Assembly (NCBI GenBank): GCA_024195585.1
Contig: SWBL01000025.1
Span: 180,757 to 244,756 of the forward strand
Origin: Aureobasidium sp. EXF-3400
Lineage: Eukaryota > Ascomycota > Dothideomycetes > Dothideales > Saccotheciaceae
Reading direction: 5' to 3'
Length of the DNA stretch: 64,000 bases
Position 1 is the stretch's first letter. Every line of letters begins with the position of its first letter. A program made the position numbers and the translations under genes. Of the stretch, positions 45,810-58,338 are shown piece after piece. The notes under the pieces were generated by a model. That model was not told the origin of the DNA. It saw nothing but the letters and a program-made list of their open reading frames with translations, and ran no database searches.

Positions 45810-47644
45810 ACAAAACCAAAAAGTTTCCTATCTATCACTTTTCACTTCTCGCTCCGAGTCTGAAGTGATGTGTTTACTTTACCCTCCAGCCTAAAGTCCT
45901 GAGGGCTTGGAATGCTCCTGTTAATCATTGGTATGGCGTTCTGGCATCTTGCTTTGCAAGTTTCGAGAGGCGACCTTGATGGCGAAACTGATGACAGGCG
46001 CTGATCGCTCCCCCTTTGGTAAGATTAGGTAATGAGTCTGTTTTCATCTCCGTATGTGCAGAAGGTTGTCGCAGATGTAGTTTTCGAGATGCACGAGGCT
46101 CTCGAAGTAAAGGAGAGTATCCACTGAAAGATCTTGGCTAGATGTGAGACTCATCTGATCTCGGAGTGACGATGCATTATCATAGATTAAATCGGCACTT
46201 CTGATTGTGGCGAGGATATGGCAAACATGCCTGACTCTGAGCGCTCTGGCGAGGCAAGAAGCATCCCACTGCTTGCCTGAAGCACTCAACCACCTACCGC
46301 CATCTCCAGTACTGACACACCCTGATCGTCGCAGATGCAAAGACACTCAATATACTTTCAATCTCCTTCACCCAGATTGCAAATTGCTCTTGGCGCAGGT
46401 ATCTTGCTCCAACGAAAAGCAGGGATGTGGACTGTTCGCGCCAGTACGGGTGAGTTTGAGATGCAAGCCGCTAAGGGGCTTGATGCTTGCAATGCGCTGT
46501 CCCCTTGTCACGGTCGCGGTTTCGAGGTTTGTTATTGTGGTTCGGTGGCTGTCACGTTGAGACTCGGACCGTGTGTTCAAGGTTGACGTGTGTCTTGCGA
46601 TTCAGAGTCTGATGTGCGGTGAAGCTCGGGGTTCGTGTAGAGGTGATGAGCTCGAGGCTGGAATGGTTTCATGCTAGAGAAGGTCTGCAGTGTGCATCTG
46701 AAATTTCCTAAGCTTGGTCGAACATGTTCAAATAGAATCAACAGATACCGATAAACAAGTGTACTTTTCACAGCAGCATCGCAACCATAGAGAATCTACA
46801 CACAGGGTGTCGTTCATGGTGAACGAATACGATTGGCTGATCGGAAGCTTCTCGGCCGCGACTCTTGTTTCAGCTTGGCGAAGCGAACCTCTGCATCCCC
46901 GCACGAACTTCCGTGATTAAAGAGCTTCCAAGACCTTCCAAGACCAATCTTAAGGCTAGCTTGCATGGACTGGACCGAGTTTTTGGAAAGCTTACGGATG
47001 CTTGTGGTTTGACGAGACGAACTCGGATGGTTCCTTCCTGTCAAAGGTTCTCTCTCGTTTACTGACACCCGATAAGAAAGTTAGGGTAATATGTGAGCTA
47101 TAGCAAGACACCGTCCTGCCAGGAACAGCCAAAGTTCACTGAGCGCCAGGGAGATATTGGAATATTCTGGAAGCATCTCAATACGAGTCTCAATCTCTAT
47201 TCCTACAACTATACGCGACATACTGGTGCACAAGGGGATGTTCGATCAGGCTGAATTACATGATATTGATCTGAAAGCAAGGACATACAGACGATCCCGA
47301 CATATCACCCCCGGACCGGTCCTTGTCACTATAAGGATGGAAAAATTGGCAGTGAGGCTTAAGCAGCAAAAATAGGCTTGTGCTTGCTTCAGACGTGTGG
47401 AAATGTAGAGTGAGCTTGGCTCTCGTCTATGTGTTAGACGAGCGTAACGAGCTCAAGCCAACATGTCGCCATCCTGATGAGTTCAGCTGTGTTCTGGGCC
47501 GGATCTACAGAAGTAAATTTGAAGTAGCAAAGGCATACAAGAAGGCTGGGTTTCCCAGGCATATCCCTCATTCTTCTCATCATAATCACTCTCTCTTCTC
47601 TTCTCAACTCAAAACCACCACTCTTTTTACAACACACCGCAAAC
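45810..47644. other. Intergenic stretch, xylanase upstream region
   Basis: About 1.8 kb without a supported gene. Near its end are a GGCTTAA at 47356..47362 (fits the loose Xyr1/XlnR form GGCWWWW), a CCCCGG at 47309..47314 (CreA-type on the minus strand) and TATAAGG at 47330..47336. The last 80 bp are a C/T-rich leader. Single matches to such short motifs are weak evidence. Confidence 0.35.
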
Positions 47645-48388
<744 letters not shown>

Positions 48389-49173
48389 GTGGATCGCTCT
48401 GAGTGATTTCAGAAGGTGTTGATCATTTCTTTCTTGCTTCTTTGCGTTGCACCAGTGTGATCTGGAGTGAGGTTTTGAGTTGAACCTTTTTCGAATATTC
48501 TGCATCTTGCAACATTTAAAACATATTCAGGAATCGATAATCACTTGGGTGGACGCACCCAAGCATTTTTGCTCTTAATTTCAACCCTTGTGCACGCCTT
48601 TGCCAATAGTGACCTCCTTCTCACAAGAACCGCCTCCCCATGTGCAAAGTCATGTCACGCAGACAGCTATAGAAATGCACAGTTCCATTAACAAATAGCA
48701 GGTTTCTACTGAAACTCGTGATATTATCGACATTCCATGGACTCCACTGCCATCCGAAAAGAACTGTGCATTTCGATAGCTTCAGCGGTGCGTATGTGTT
48801 CGTGAGAGCGATGAGAGTCACAGAATCCAGCACATGGGGAGGCAGTGATTCCGCGTTAGTATATTGCTATAAGATAGCACGACCACTTCACAAAGAGCCA
48901 GTGAGTATTTGGCCAAAGGTGTGATCCTTGCCCTGTCCGCTTCCTAGGCTGATCGCACCTTGCGATCTCATACTGCATCGTTCGCAGCCAGCTCAGTGCA
49001 ATCATTGTCTAAGACTGAGCATGAGAATTGTCAGCTGTCTCAAGAGATGAATAACCAATGTCTGAGACTCGTATGTCTTAACTTCTCCATGTCTTACGCA
49101 GATTGGAACCTACTACCTTGTCTCATCCGATCAATGTTCCACTTTCTCAGGTTCATTGTAGCCTCAAAGTTCA

Positions 49174-49180
49174 TATATAA
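49174..49180 (+). promoter_or_regulatory. TATA box of the small-protein gene
   Basis: TATATAA lies about 145 bp before the ATG at 49325, followed by an A/C-rich leader (accacaactgatcaactcaa) of the kind seen at well-expressed fungal genes. The rest of 48389..49324 shows no gene. Confidence 0.5.
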
Positions 49181-49324
49181 GTGTTAAGCATAATCACCAT
49201 TGGGCATGATTTCACAACCACAACTGATCAACTCAACCAAGCAGACCTCAGAACGCAGCATCTATCATCAACTTTCTTCCACCAACTACCAACAAAGCAA
49301 CTCTCTCAGAGAAACAAAACCACA

Positions 49325-49555
49325 ATGTCTCAATCCCGCTCCAACTCCGCCAAATCCCCAACATCCAATACACCTCACAACTTGACATTGTTCCCCAATC
49401 CACCTTACTCGCCATACCCCGCTACCCCTCTGACCCCATCAGCACAAAGCAAAGAGATGGCTGCAACCATGCATGAACAATCTGCTTACTGGATCTCTCG
49501 TTATGGAGAGGCAAATCGACGACCTGGTGCTGGATATAATGGAGCTTGGTACTAA
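49325..49555 (+). CDS. Small 76-residue protein, function unknown
   Basis: A single exon starting at the ATG in CACAATGTC; the frame also runs 48 codons upstream, but that part overlaps the presumed leader. Residues 1-45 are Ser/Pro/Asn-rich (NSAKSPTSNTPHNLTLFPNP, then PYSPYPATPLTP). The C-terminal 30 residues are more ordered: KEMAATMHEQSAYWISRYGE followed by ANRRPGAGYNGAWY. There is no signal peptide or membrane span. The TATA box and leader upstream and the non-random composition support a real gene. It is too short to name. Confidence 0.5.
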   Translation: MSQSRSNSAKSPTSNTPHNLTLFPNPPYSPYPATPLTPSAQSKEMAATMHEQSAYWISRYGEANRRPGAGYNGAWY

Positions 49556-49827
49556 GTTTCTCTAACGGAATTGAGATCGGGATGATCTAGGAGAGACGAA
49601 AGTGATCGGGCTGGGTTAGCCTGTGAGATGTGCTAAATTGATACTTGATTTCGTATGATCCGATAGAGTGATATGTCTGCGTATAGCAATATTCAAGACC
49701 GCTAAGTCACAAAAATCGAACTCGGAGTAGACGCATGCACAGAAACCATGAGGGAGATAGAGACCAAGTTGAAGTAGGGACATAAACTCATTCAATATTG
49801 TATATAATATATTGCCGTTCAACAAAT

Positions 49828-51974
49828 CTAAAGCTTGCTACCAGTAGTAGTCTTGCAGCAAACATCACCTCCCTTGCCAACGATGCCTTCAACAGTAGGT
49901 TGCTTATGCGTCTCACTAAGCAATGTACTCTTATTGAACTCCTGAGTGCTCGGCGGTACATCCAAAGCAGGGTTTCTATCAAAGAAGTTGACCGGCTTCA
50001 GACTAACCTTGATAATTTCACAAGGCATGACTGGGAAATCTTCAATTCGAGGAATGTGGTTGATACCGAATTGGACAAACACAACGAGATCTTCGTCCAC
50101 GATGTTGTCTTTGCGGTCGGCCCAGCTGCGTACGCCGGTGCCGCCGCGGGATTGGTTGGTGTATTTGCCGCCGGCGTAGAGTTCGCCGTCGCGGTGCTTT
50201 ACGGCGTAAATGTTGCGGTCGGAGAATTCGACACGCTTGTAGTTGAAGCTTTCCTTGTCGGCGATACCCTTTTGGAATGGTGGTGCGTGGATCTTGTAAG
50301 CGACTGGCTTGTTGTTGATGGGGTTGAGGACGTTAGCGTTTTGGATCTTGAAGGTGCGGTTTGTGTCTGGGTTGAGGTCGTAACCGCCGGATTGTGAGAT
50401 GACGGTTTCTTCTGTGTAGTAGCCTGTTCCGTGGGGGTTGAAGTCGCTGCGAGGCATGGGCAGAGCTTCGTCGTATACGAGACGGTTGGAGTGTCCATCG
50501 ATGGCGGGATCGACACGAAGAGAGAAAATGTGTTGATGGTGGGTGGCGAGGACACCAGGGTGGACTACTGTTCCCCAAGGAACGCTGATGCCATCATCGA
50601 TGGGCTGAGTGGACAGGATACCAGTAGCTCTGACTTCATAAGTCATCTCACCGGCCTGGTTGAACATGAAAGCCAAGATGTACTCGTAGTTGGCGACGGT
50701 GATGATGCTCTGCAGAACGAGTTCACGGTTGCGAACGACAGCAGCACGGCCAGTTCTGTAGTTGGTGTGCTTCCAGCCAATACCGCCATCTTGCTCGTGA
50801 ACGCAGATGACATTGGGCATCTCTTCAGCCTCACCCTGGTCATTGGCCAAAGTGCTAGAAAGGTACTGAATTGAACCGAGACAATCGCATCCGAGCTTCA
50901 GGTCGTTAGCCATGACACCAGCACCAACATCACCAAGATCGAAAGCAGCCTTCTTGTGGAAGGGGTGACGAGGGTCGCCGTAGGGAATGGACATATCAGA
51001 CAGCGAGAGACGGTAGAAGACGCTGCGACCGTCGTAACGGACGTTGTAGAGAACCATGCCTTCTCTTTGGTTGAAGCCGACACGGAAGGACCACTTCTGC
51101 CAGTCAAGAGTTTGCGATGTGCCTTCCTGAGTGACGCTGAAGCTGGCACCTTCAGGTTGCAGGACTTGGAGAGGCTTCAGATCGGTACGCAGCTGCTGGG
51201 CCTCGGGGATGTACTCGTTGGCGTGAACAGGCTTCCAAGGCTGTGTGGGCTTGATAGTGTTGTCCTTTCCAGTGGGCATGATGTCGATGCGGATGACTTT
51301 ACGCTCAACGGCGCTGAGTACGGGTGAGATGGCCAGAGGGAAAGCATAGTGGTTGGAGTCGAGTTCGTCGGTGTTCTTGGGGTCACGCATGTACAGGAAG
51401 CACTGGTACATGCGCTCATCATCACCGACACCGTCTGAGCCGTAGATCCAGGGGTCGCAGACGACAGCGGTACCCTCAGGTAGTTTTAGTTTGGCAATTT
51501 CTGCTTGTACGCCCTCATCCTCGAGAGCCAGCTTCTCAATGTCCAAGATCTCTTCTCCATCTCCTGCAGCGTGTACGTTGGGTCCGAGTCTGACGTTGCT
51601 TTCGACTGTCGAAGTCGTAAGGTTGACAATGGCTTCGTGTAGTTTGTTCTAGTTGTGATATCAGTGTCTGTTTCAATTGACCAAGATGATCGGTCGCTTA
51701 CAGTCTTGCGAATGTAGTAGGCAATTGAGACTCTGCGGTCAATGCTTGGAAGGCCCTGTCCCTTGAACTCTGCTTCCAAGAAAGGAACCATCTCGGCCTT
51801 TGCTGGCTCCTCAAGTGTGAGGACCTTGAATTGAAGGTCCGTCTTCTCGGGCCATTGGTTGCGAATCAGAGAGGATGCTTCATGGATCTCCTGTGCTGAC
51901 AGTGGCGCAAGTGGGTGTGCCACCGTCGACTTGGACGTGCGAACGGGCAGTGATGTGCTTTGTTGGAGAGACAT
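49828..51974 (-). CDS. Peroxisomal copper amine oxidase
   Basis: Two exons on the minus strand, 51702..51974 and 49828..51648, joined in phase 0 over a 53-nt intron, give 697 residues. N2/N3-type domains occupy the first part (LSAQEIHEASSLIRNQWPEK; LPSIDRRVSIAYYIRKT). The catalytic domain shows the precursor tyrosine of the TPQ cofactor in ANYEY (about Tyr412). The base Asp is about 84 residues earlier in AAFDLGDVG. The copper ligands are the HQH pair in HHQHIFSLR and a third His in GINHIPRIEDFPVMP. The protein ends GSKL, a classic PTS1, so it should act in peroxisomes, oxidising primary amines to aldehydes with release of ammonia and hydrogen peroxide. Length and motifs fit fungal AMO-type enzymes used for growth on amines as nitrogen source. 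A TATA box lies close upstream. Confidence 0.93.
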
Positions 51975-52029
51975 TGTGAGTATGTGCGGTACAGAAAAGC
52001 CAGAGAAGAAGTGTACGAGGGCGAGAGGG

Positions 52030-52036
52030 TTTTATA
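52030..52036 (-). promoter_or_regulatory. TATA box of the copper amine oxidase gene
   Basis: On the minus strand TATAAAA lies about 56 bp upstream of the ATG at 51974. It fits a regulated, TATA-type promoter. The rest of the 942-bp divergent gap up to 52916 holds no supported gene. Confidence 0.6.
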
Positions 52037-52916
52037 ACGGCCAGGGAAGTGGTAGAAAGATAAGGCCATGCGGGTAGCACAGTGGAGTCGATCTGCATCA
52101 GGGTCGCGGGGCTCCTAGGCCTATCTCCGTATACCAATGATTTTTTGAGCCATATTTTGGCCCCCCCTGCTGCCACAAGTCGAGTCCAGTGATATGAAAA
52201 CCTTGCCTAAGATATTAACAGCGAATCTACGCATCTTTGATCGGATAACACGCGTTCGTCCAAACTTATGAATTCATTCATAGACAGTCAGTCCGTCAGT
52301 GAGTAGAATCTCAAAAGTTCGATAGACCCCACCATGTCCTATTCGAGCAAGTCTATGCGAACTCGCCATGCACCGCGGTAACATCGCCCCCTGTAATACG
52401 CACTTCTTGTCCGAAAAGAGAAACAAAAGTGAGAAAAATGTCGCTACCGTAGACGAGACAACGTTATCGGCGAATGAGACCAGACATTCTGACTGCTCAC
52501 CAAATCCTTGCGACAGTCGTGTTTATCAGCACCGCTCTTTAGCAGCATAAGCATGATTGGGGTAAGACCGAGGTTTGGAGGCAATTCGTATACCCTCCTC
52601 CGCCAGGTGCGCTGCGGTTTGCCCCGAGAAGGTACTTGCGAGTTCTCGTGCTTCGAATTCCCATACCGGTCGTCAACTGTAAGCTTACAGCATTTGAAGG
52701 CCCAGGACTGTATAGATGGATAGCATCTCGAAATCAGAGTCGGTCCACAGTGAGTTTTGTTCTTGAAAGCCATAATTTCATGTTCGGAGGTGACCCTGTT
52801 CGGCGCAGATAAGCCGAGATGCCGACATCAGGCAGCAACCGCAGCGCTTTGATGCAAGGTGTCAAGCGGACATAGCAAACGTGTACAACAACTCCATCAA
52901 CCAAATACACATCAAC

Positions 52917-55127
52917 ATGGATCCAGCAAAGAAGAAGCAGTATCTCGCAGATAGCCCGCCGTCTGTCGTGCCCTTAGCTATCAAGCCGCATTTCGAAGCA
53001 CTTGGCAAGACCGAACAGCTCTATTCGCATTACATCAGTAGGGCTTGCTTCGCCGGTACCAGAGTTGTCCTCAGACAGGTTTCTCCTGAATCCGAGCCCA
53101 TCTACGACTTCATCTTGAGTCTGCACAAGCACTGCGATGGCGACTATTCCAAGCTCAAGTCTGAGACTGGTCTTGATGACCAGGAGATGAATGACTGGTT
53201 GCACTACGCTGCCCAATTCCTTGGCAATGCTGGTAACTACAAGTCATTCGGTGATTCCAAATTTATCCCTCGTCTGGCACCAGAGAAGCTTGCGGCCCTT
53301 GGGAAGATCTCTGTTGCATCCAAACACTACGAACTCTGCAAGGATGCTTTCTACGAGACCAAGGTCGAGGATCTCATGCACCTTGGCTACCCACCACAAC
53401 ATCTCACCACTTACTACCCAGACTCGCCCGAAATAACCAAGGAGGAGATCGCTGCTGTGGCAGACTTTGTCAAGGAGAACGGAAACCTGCTTCCTGAAAA
53501 CACTCGTCTGCAGAAGCTTTCATCTGGAGACTTTGAACTTCTGATCGCTTCTGCCGACACTGATCCTGCTGAGTCGGAGAAAGACGTCCCTGAATCCTCG
53601 TTCACTCTAAATGCTGAGCCCGTCAAGGGTAAGAAGATCACTCTCAAGTACGGAGATCATTCCAAGGAGATGGAGAAAATCGCTTCTTTCCTCGCCGAGG
53701 CCAAGAAGCACTCGGCCAACCAGTACCAGAGCGATATGCACAGCGAGTACGTCAAATCCTTCAAGACAGGCTCCATGACCGCCCACGTCCAATCACAACG
53801 CCACTGGATCAAAGACAAGGGACCCGATGTCGAGTCTAACATTGGTTTCATCGAGACCTACCGCGATCCCCACGGTATCCGCGGAGAATGGGAAGGCTTT
53901 GTTTCCATGGTCAACAAGGAGCGTACCAAGGCCTTTGCTCATCTCGTCGCCGAAGCACCCAAGAACATCAAGAAGCTCCCTTGGCCCGCTGAGTTCGAGA
54001 AGACGTTCGTCGCCCCCGACTTCACCGCTCTTGAGGTTCTCACCTTCGCCGGATCGGGGATTCCTGCTGGTATCAACATCCCCAACTACGACAGTGTCCG
54101 ACAGGATCCTGAAGGTGGCTTCAAGAACGTCAGTCTGTCCAATGTTCTTTCAGCCAAGCCTCCGAACGAGAAAGTTCCCTTCATCAAGGACGAGGACATG
54201 GAAGTCTACCAGAAATATGCAGACAAGAGGTACTGAAAATGTCAAGTCGCACAAGGTTCCTCGCTAACTTTGCATAGCTTCGAAGTTCAAGTGGGACTTC
54301 ACGAGCTTCTCGGCCACGGATGCGGAAAGCTCCTGCAAGAGACCGCCCCCGGGGTCTACAACTTCGATCACAAGAATCCTCCGATCTCTCCTATCACGCA
54401 GAAACCGGTCACTTCTTACTACAAGCCCGGTGAAACCTGGGGTTCTGTCTTTGGTGGCATGGGTCCTAGCTACGAAGAATGCCGCGCTGAGTCGGTAGCC
54501 ATGGCGTTGATTCCAGACTACAGTATCCTTCAGATTTTTGGTTTCGGAAATGGAGAAGAGGTACGCAGAATATTGGCTCAAATAAGATCTATCACTAACT
54601 CTGGCATATAGGACCTCTACGGAGAAGCCGGAAACGTCCTCTACGTCGCATATCTGACAATGGCACGTGCTGGTGTAGCTGCTCTACAGTTCTACAACGT
54701 CGACGCCGCAAAATGGGGACAAGCCCATATGCAGGCTCGCCACGCCATTCTGACGGTCTTCTTGTCTGAGCCAGAGTTCTGCAAGCTCGAGTACACAAAG
54801 GACGATCTCAGCGACTTGACTATCAAGCTCGACAGAACCAAGATCGCCACCCACGGTCGTCCTGCCGTCGAGAAGTTCTTGCAGAAGCTTCAGGTCTACA
54901 AGGCTACTGCAGATCTCAAAGCTGGCAAGCAGCTGTATGAGGATCACACCAGCGTGGATGAGTGGTTCGCTACCAAGGTCAGACCTGCAGTTCTGGCAGC
55001 AGCACCTCCTCGCAAGGTCTTTGTGCAGGCAAACACTTTCATTGAGGGTGACAAGGTTGTTCTCAAGGAGTACCCTGCTACTCCCGAGGGTCTGATCCAG
55101 AGTTACGCTGACCGTGACTATATCTGA
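52917..55127 (+). CDS. Dipeptidyl peptidase III (M49 zinc peptidase)
   Basis: Exons 52917..54229, 54278..54560 and 54612..55127, with introns of 48 and 51 nt, give 703 residues. The M49 zinc motif HELLGH is at residues 446-451 in exon 2, and the second motif EECRAE at about 504-509 provides the third zinc ligand. Other family blocks are DPHGIRGEWEGFVSMVNKE, PKNIKKLPWPAEFEKTFVAP, GSGIPAGINIPNYD, FDHKNPPISPIT and TKIATHGRPAVEKFL. Human and yeast DPP III are about 711-737 residues, so it is full length. The enzyme removes dipeptides from the N-terminus of small peptides in the cytosol; no signal peptide is seen. The start at MDPAKKKQYL is the first ATG of the frame. Intron 1 lies eight residues before HELLGH. 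Confidence 0.95.
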
Positions 55128-55330
55128 GTGGACGGAGGTGGCAGGGACGTTTGGTGATGATAGCATAGCGTTGAGAATATCACGATTCCTTCTGACCAAT
55201 ATACGTTTTTTCAGCATAGTTCACGGCCTTGTCTACCTTACATTGCGTACAGAAGTACAACAAAAAAAGAAAGAGGCCAACGCTGCCATGAGCTGAGGGA
55301 AGGAGGCATTTCAAAAAGGCAAAAAGGATT

Positions 55331-55494
55331 GCAGCGAGCGAGAGTCGAACTCGCGATCTCCTCATCAGCTGCACACGGTTCCCGAAGGAGGTTTTCCCGA
55401 AGGAGATGGCACAGGCAAGCCCGGCGTTGTGAACTATCTCTTGTGTTTGCAAGAAGATATTGCTGAGGCGTCTTAACCACTGGACCACCGCTGC
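55331..55494 (-). tRNA. Intron-containing tRNA-like gene, anticodon uncertain
   Basis: Read on the minus strand, a 7-bp acceptor stem (GCAGCGG with TCGCTGC, last pair G-U), a D arm with an A box (TGGTCCAGTGG), a T arm GCGAG-TTCGACT-CTCGC with a B box, and discriminator A are all present. Two T-runs follow as a Pol III terminator. An anticodon stem CCTCA/TGAGG pairs perfectly, but about 92 nt separate the halves where one would expect the anticodon loop and intron. Placing the intron after position 37 gives a 72-nt tRNA with anticodon AAU, but with C instead of the nearly invariant U at position 33. The amino acid is therefore not assigned. The presumed intron has two copies of a 12-mer that folds into small UUCG hairpins. 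It could also be a tRNA-derived relic. Confidence 0.6.
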
Positions 55495-55690
55495 ATTTTA
55501 TTGATTAATGATGAATCTCGATTAATTATAAAGGTTGAGGGCAAGAGGGGAAGTCTGGGCGTCGGGAGAAGACAGAGGAAAGCGAGCTGGCTGCATGCGA
55601 CTTCCCTCCGTGATGCGCTCAGATCTTCTGACCCTCTGGTCTTCTATGCTCTCTACCGCTGTCATCTTCTTGCCATGACATTCCAGACGT

Positions 55691-56960
55691 CTAACCAGCT
55701 ATCGTCACATCAGGTCTCATGATTTTCCGAATCTGCTCCCCATCCTTTTCTGCTTGTTCAAGTCCCTTGCCCGCCAAGAATGCAGGGCCAATGACTGAAG
55801 ACTTGTAGCCCTGAGGGAAATACTTATCTCCTTCATCGCCAGGAATGGGTCTTCCTGACATCCAATCTGTCCAGGATTGCAGACACCAGCGGTTTGCGAA
55901 TGTCGGCTCGACGTACCAAGGTTCTGTGTCCCAGACCAGTCTTTGGACCTTGCCGTGGGAGTTCAACTCATCGGAGATCAGTTGCTTGCGTGAAGCATAT
56001 GGTCTGGGGAGTGTCAAGTGTCGTAGAAAAAGTTTGCGGGCAGTGAGTCCTGTGTCGACTAGCCATTGCAACACTACTGGCGGGTCCGGGTACCTGTTGT
56101 CAAGCGCGTAAGTAAGCACTCTGACGAGCAAAGAAATCAAGGCAATCAACTTACAGCATAGCTCTCCTCAAGCGCGTATCCATCAGTGCACTGATAACCT
56201 TCCTGCCAGCAGCCTTGAAGGCTCCAGGAACAGGGTACAGCAAGAGGTCAGTCGTGCAATCCGCAGTCTCCTTATTGCTCTCCGCAGGCACCATATACTT
56301 CCCCTCATACCCCTCCACCCAATTCTTCAACTCCTCCGCAAACACACCACCATCTTTCCACCCCTGCTTCCCACCCGGCAAGCACGAGAAATCAATCTTC
56401 ATACCCTGCCCAACCTTCAACCAAAACAATCCCATAGCCGCAACCTCCATCTCAGTCAACTCCCTCCATTCATGTTCCTTGATCCACCTTATCGGTTCCA
56501 ACAAAAACAAACTCAACGTATACAACAAATCGTCATTAGAAATTTTGCTTCCATAAAGCGAATGCATGAAATTCGTTCTGGCCAAAGCTTCCACAGATCT
56601 CTCGCTTGCAGGAGGGTTTTTGATGATTTCAAGCATCAGTACTGAAGTATCTGTCATTCGTTTCGAAGCATGTTTTGCTGTAGATAGCTGTTTTGTAGCC
56701 ATAAGCAGAGATGAGATTGAGGGAATGCCATAGGTGCGAAATAAAGCAAATTCCAGTGCTTTTTGAGCGAGAAAGGGAAATTCGAGTTCGAAGATGTAGA
56801 GTTGGATTTCTTGGGCTTCGGCGAGGGTGATGGTTGAGAAATCTTTTGGTTCGTATTGCAGGTGTTTTTGTTGCTTGCGTTGGTTGCGGAGGTAGGCGAC
56901 GGTGAGGAGGTAGGTTGCTCCTAGTGTACCTAACACTTCTGGTCGTAGGAGAAAAGACAT
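55691..56960 (-). CDS. mpaB/rubber-oxygenase-like (DUF2236) membrane-associated protein
   Basis: Two minus-strand exons, 56155..56960 and 55691..56093, with a 61-nt intron, give 402 residues from MSFLLRPEVLGTL. An in-frame ATG 37 codons upstream (57071) would add MSESGPRMFHLFGI and could be the true start. A hydrophobic stretch, GTLGATYLLTVAYL, at about residues 10-24 may anchor the protein in a membrane. The body shows the all-helical pattern of the mpaB/latex-clearing-protein family: LEFALFRTYGIPSISSLLMA, SVEALARTNFMHSLYGSKIS (with the Arg and His typical of the family), LYTLSLFLLEPIRWIKE and MEVAAMGLFWLKVGQGMKID. MpaB in mycophenolic-acid producers is an ER-bound oxygenase that cleaves a prenyl side chain; most fungal members have no known substrate. 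No biosynthetic cluster surrounds it. Confidence 0.8.
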
Positions 56961-57420
56961 TTTGGTGAATTGTGATGAGACAGAGAGTAATGGAATTGGG
57001 AGATGGAAAGTATTTACTACATTTTTGGGTATGCCAAATAGATGAAACATTCTTGGACCTGACTCGCTCATTTTAGGGTGCTGACTCTGTTGTCTGACTC
57101 AGGTGGGGCGAGCGAAACGACGCCAAGGAGGATTATACCAAGCAGTTTACGGAGTATAGTCCCTGAAGTCAAGCGATGCGTTGTCGGACACATGCTCTCG
57201 TCAAACACAGATGAAGACATTGTTTTAATCATCCACACTCGATATTGAGTCACATGACGAATTGGTATGCAACACACCAAGATTTAGTCATTTGGTTATT
57301 TCCCGCCAATGCTGTCAGATCAAGTAGAAACTGACACCCTGTGATAGGGGCCAGTCTCCAGCTGAAGGATGGAATATATATTGCTATATCGGCTGATATA
57401 AGCCCCAGCCAATCACAAAA
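56961..57420. other. Intergenic stretch
   Basis: A 460-bp gap between the start of the mpaB-like gene and the stop of the JmjC gene, both on the minus strand. If the upstream ATG at 57071 is used it shrinks to about 350 bp. No other gene is seen. Confidence 0.5.
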
Positions 57421-58338
57421 TCATCTAAACCACCAATTCACAGACCCAATCATACCCTGACCTATACCCTTGATACTGTGCCACCATCCTTTCGGAACGA
57501 ACAATCCATCTCCTGGGCCAACCTCACACTGTAAACCTTCGGGTGTCCAGAAAGCGTCAGAGGGAGGATTCCAAACAGCTTGCTCGAGAGCTGCACGCTC
57601 AGCGCCTTCCATCATCTCTGCGCCTCTCATAGTCGCATTTGCAGCTCCTCCAATGCTGTTCTGGACGTGATGAAAGATGGCATTGCCCAAATCAGGCTTG
57701 AAGAGACGGACTTGCTTCCTGCCGGCCAGTTGTACGAAAAGATTAGGGTTAGGATCGCGGTGCAGAGGTGTATATGTCGGTGCTCTACCGAGCCAAATAC
57801 TTGTGTCGTAGATGTCGCCTTTACCAGCTTTTGATATGAGCTCTGGCGTAGGTAGATCCTCCCGAAGGGAAGAAGGTAGATCAGATAAAGAAGCCTGCGC
57901 TAGATAGATGCTAGCTTTAGTTTCTAGCTCAGAAGCACTGCTTTCGATCAGCTAAAGGACAATATCCCAAACAAGTCAGGATTGAACATACTCGAGGAAA
58001 AACTGCAGCGGTTGGTGAATCTGTGCGAATTTGCCATCCTCATTCGTGATCTCTAAGGGAACAACAGCTGAACCCCATCTGTTGAGATAGGCGGCGTTGA
58101 TATGGCAGCGCGCGCCATGCTCTGAAGATTCATGGAACCATTTCTGAATAGCAGGAATCGAAGAGAATGATCCTTGAGGCAGAAGGGATGGTACAGCGGG
58201 AATGAAGGCTTGACTGCGAAACGTGTTCAAGGAGGCATCAGGTAGAGTTGGCACAGCACGAAAAGAAGAAGTCGATATTGAGGAGTATCGACTATGCCGC
58301 AGAAGTTGTGATGGCCAGGAGGTAGCTTTGGTCAGCAT
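57421..58338 (-). CDS. JmjC/cupin-type Fe(II)/2-oxoglutarate dioxygenase, possibly mitochondrial
   Basis: Two minus-strand exons, 57992..58338 and 57421..57937, joined in phase 2 over a 54-nt intron (donor GTATGT, acceptor CAG), give 287 residues. Residues 1-32 (MLTKATSWPSQLLRHSRYSS then ISTSSFRAVP) look like a mitochondrial presequence. The JmjC core has WLGRAPTYTPLHRDPNPNLF, with His175 and Asp177 as the HxD iron ligands, QLAGRKQVRLFKPD, and GLFVPKGWWHSIKGIG with the third ligand near His269. This resembles JMJD5/HSPBAP1-type small JmjC proteins that hydroxylate proteins or tRNA rather than demethylate histones. The substrate is unknown. An alternative acceptor at CTTTAG would bring in a stop, so the given splice is preferred. 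It shares a 202-bp divergent promoter with the CCDC25 homologue. Confidence 0.8.

Noticed and set aside
47356..47362. XlnR-type site before the xylanase gene
   Set aside because: A single degenerate hexamer/heptamer match is expected by chance; mentioned but not called as a regulatory feature.
52881..52916. Twelve-codon N-terminal extension of dipeptidyl peptidase III
   Set aside because: It would begin with GTG; the first ATG at 52917 gives the family N-terminus.
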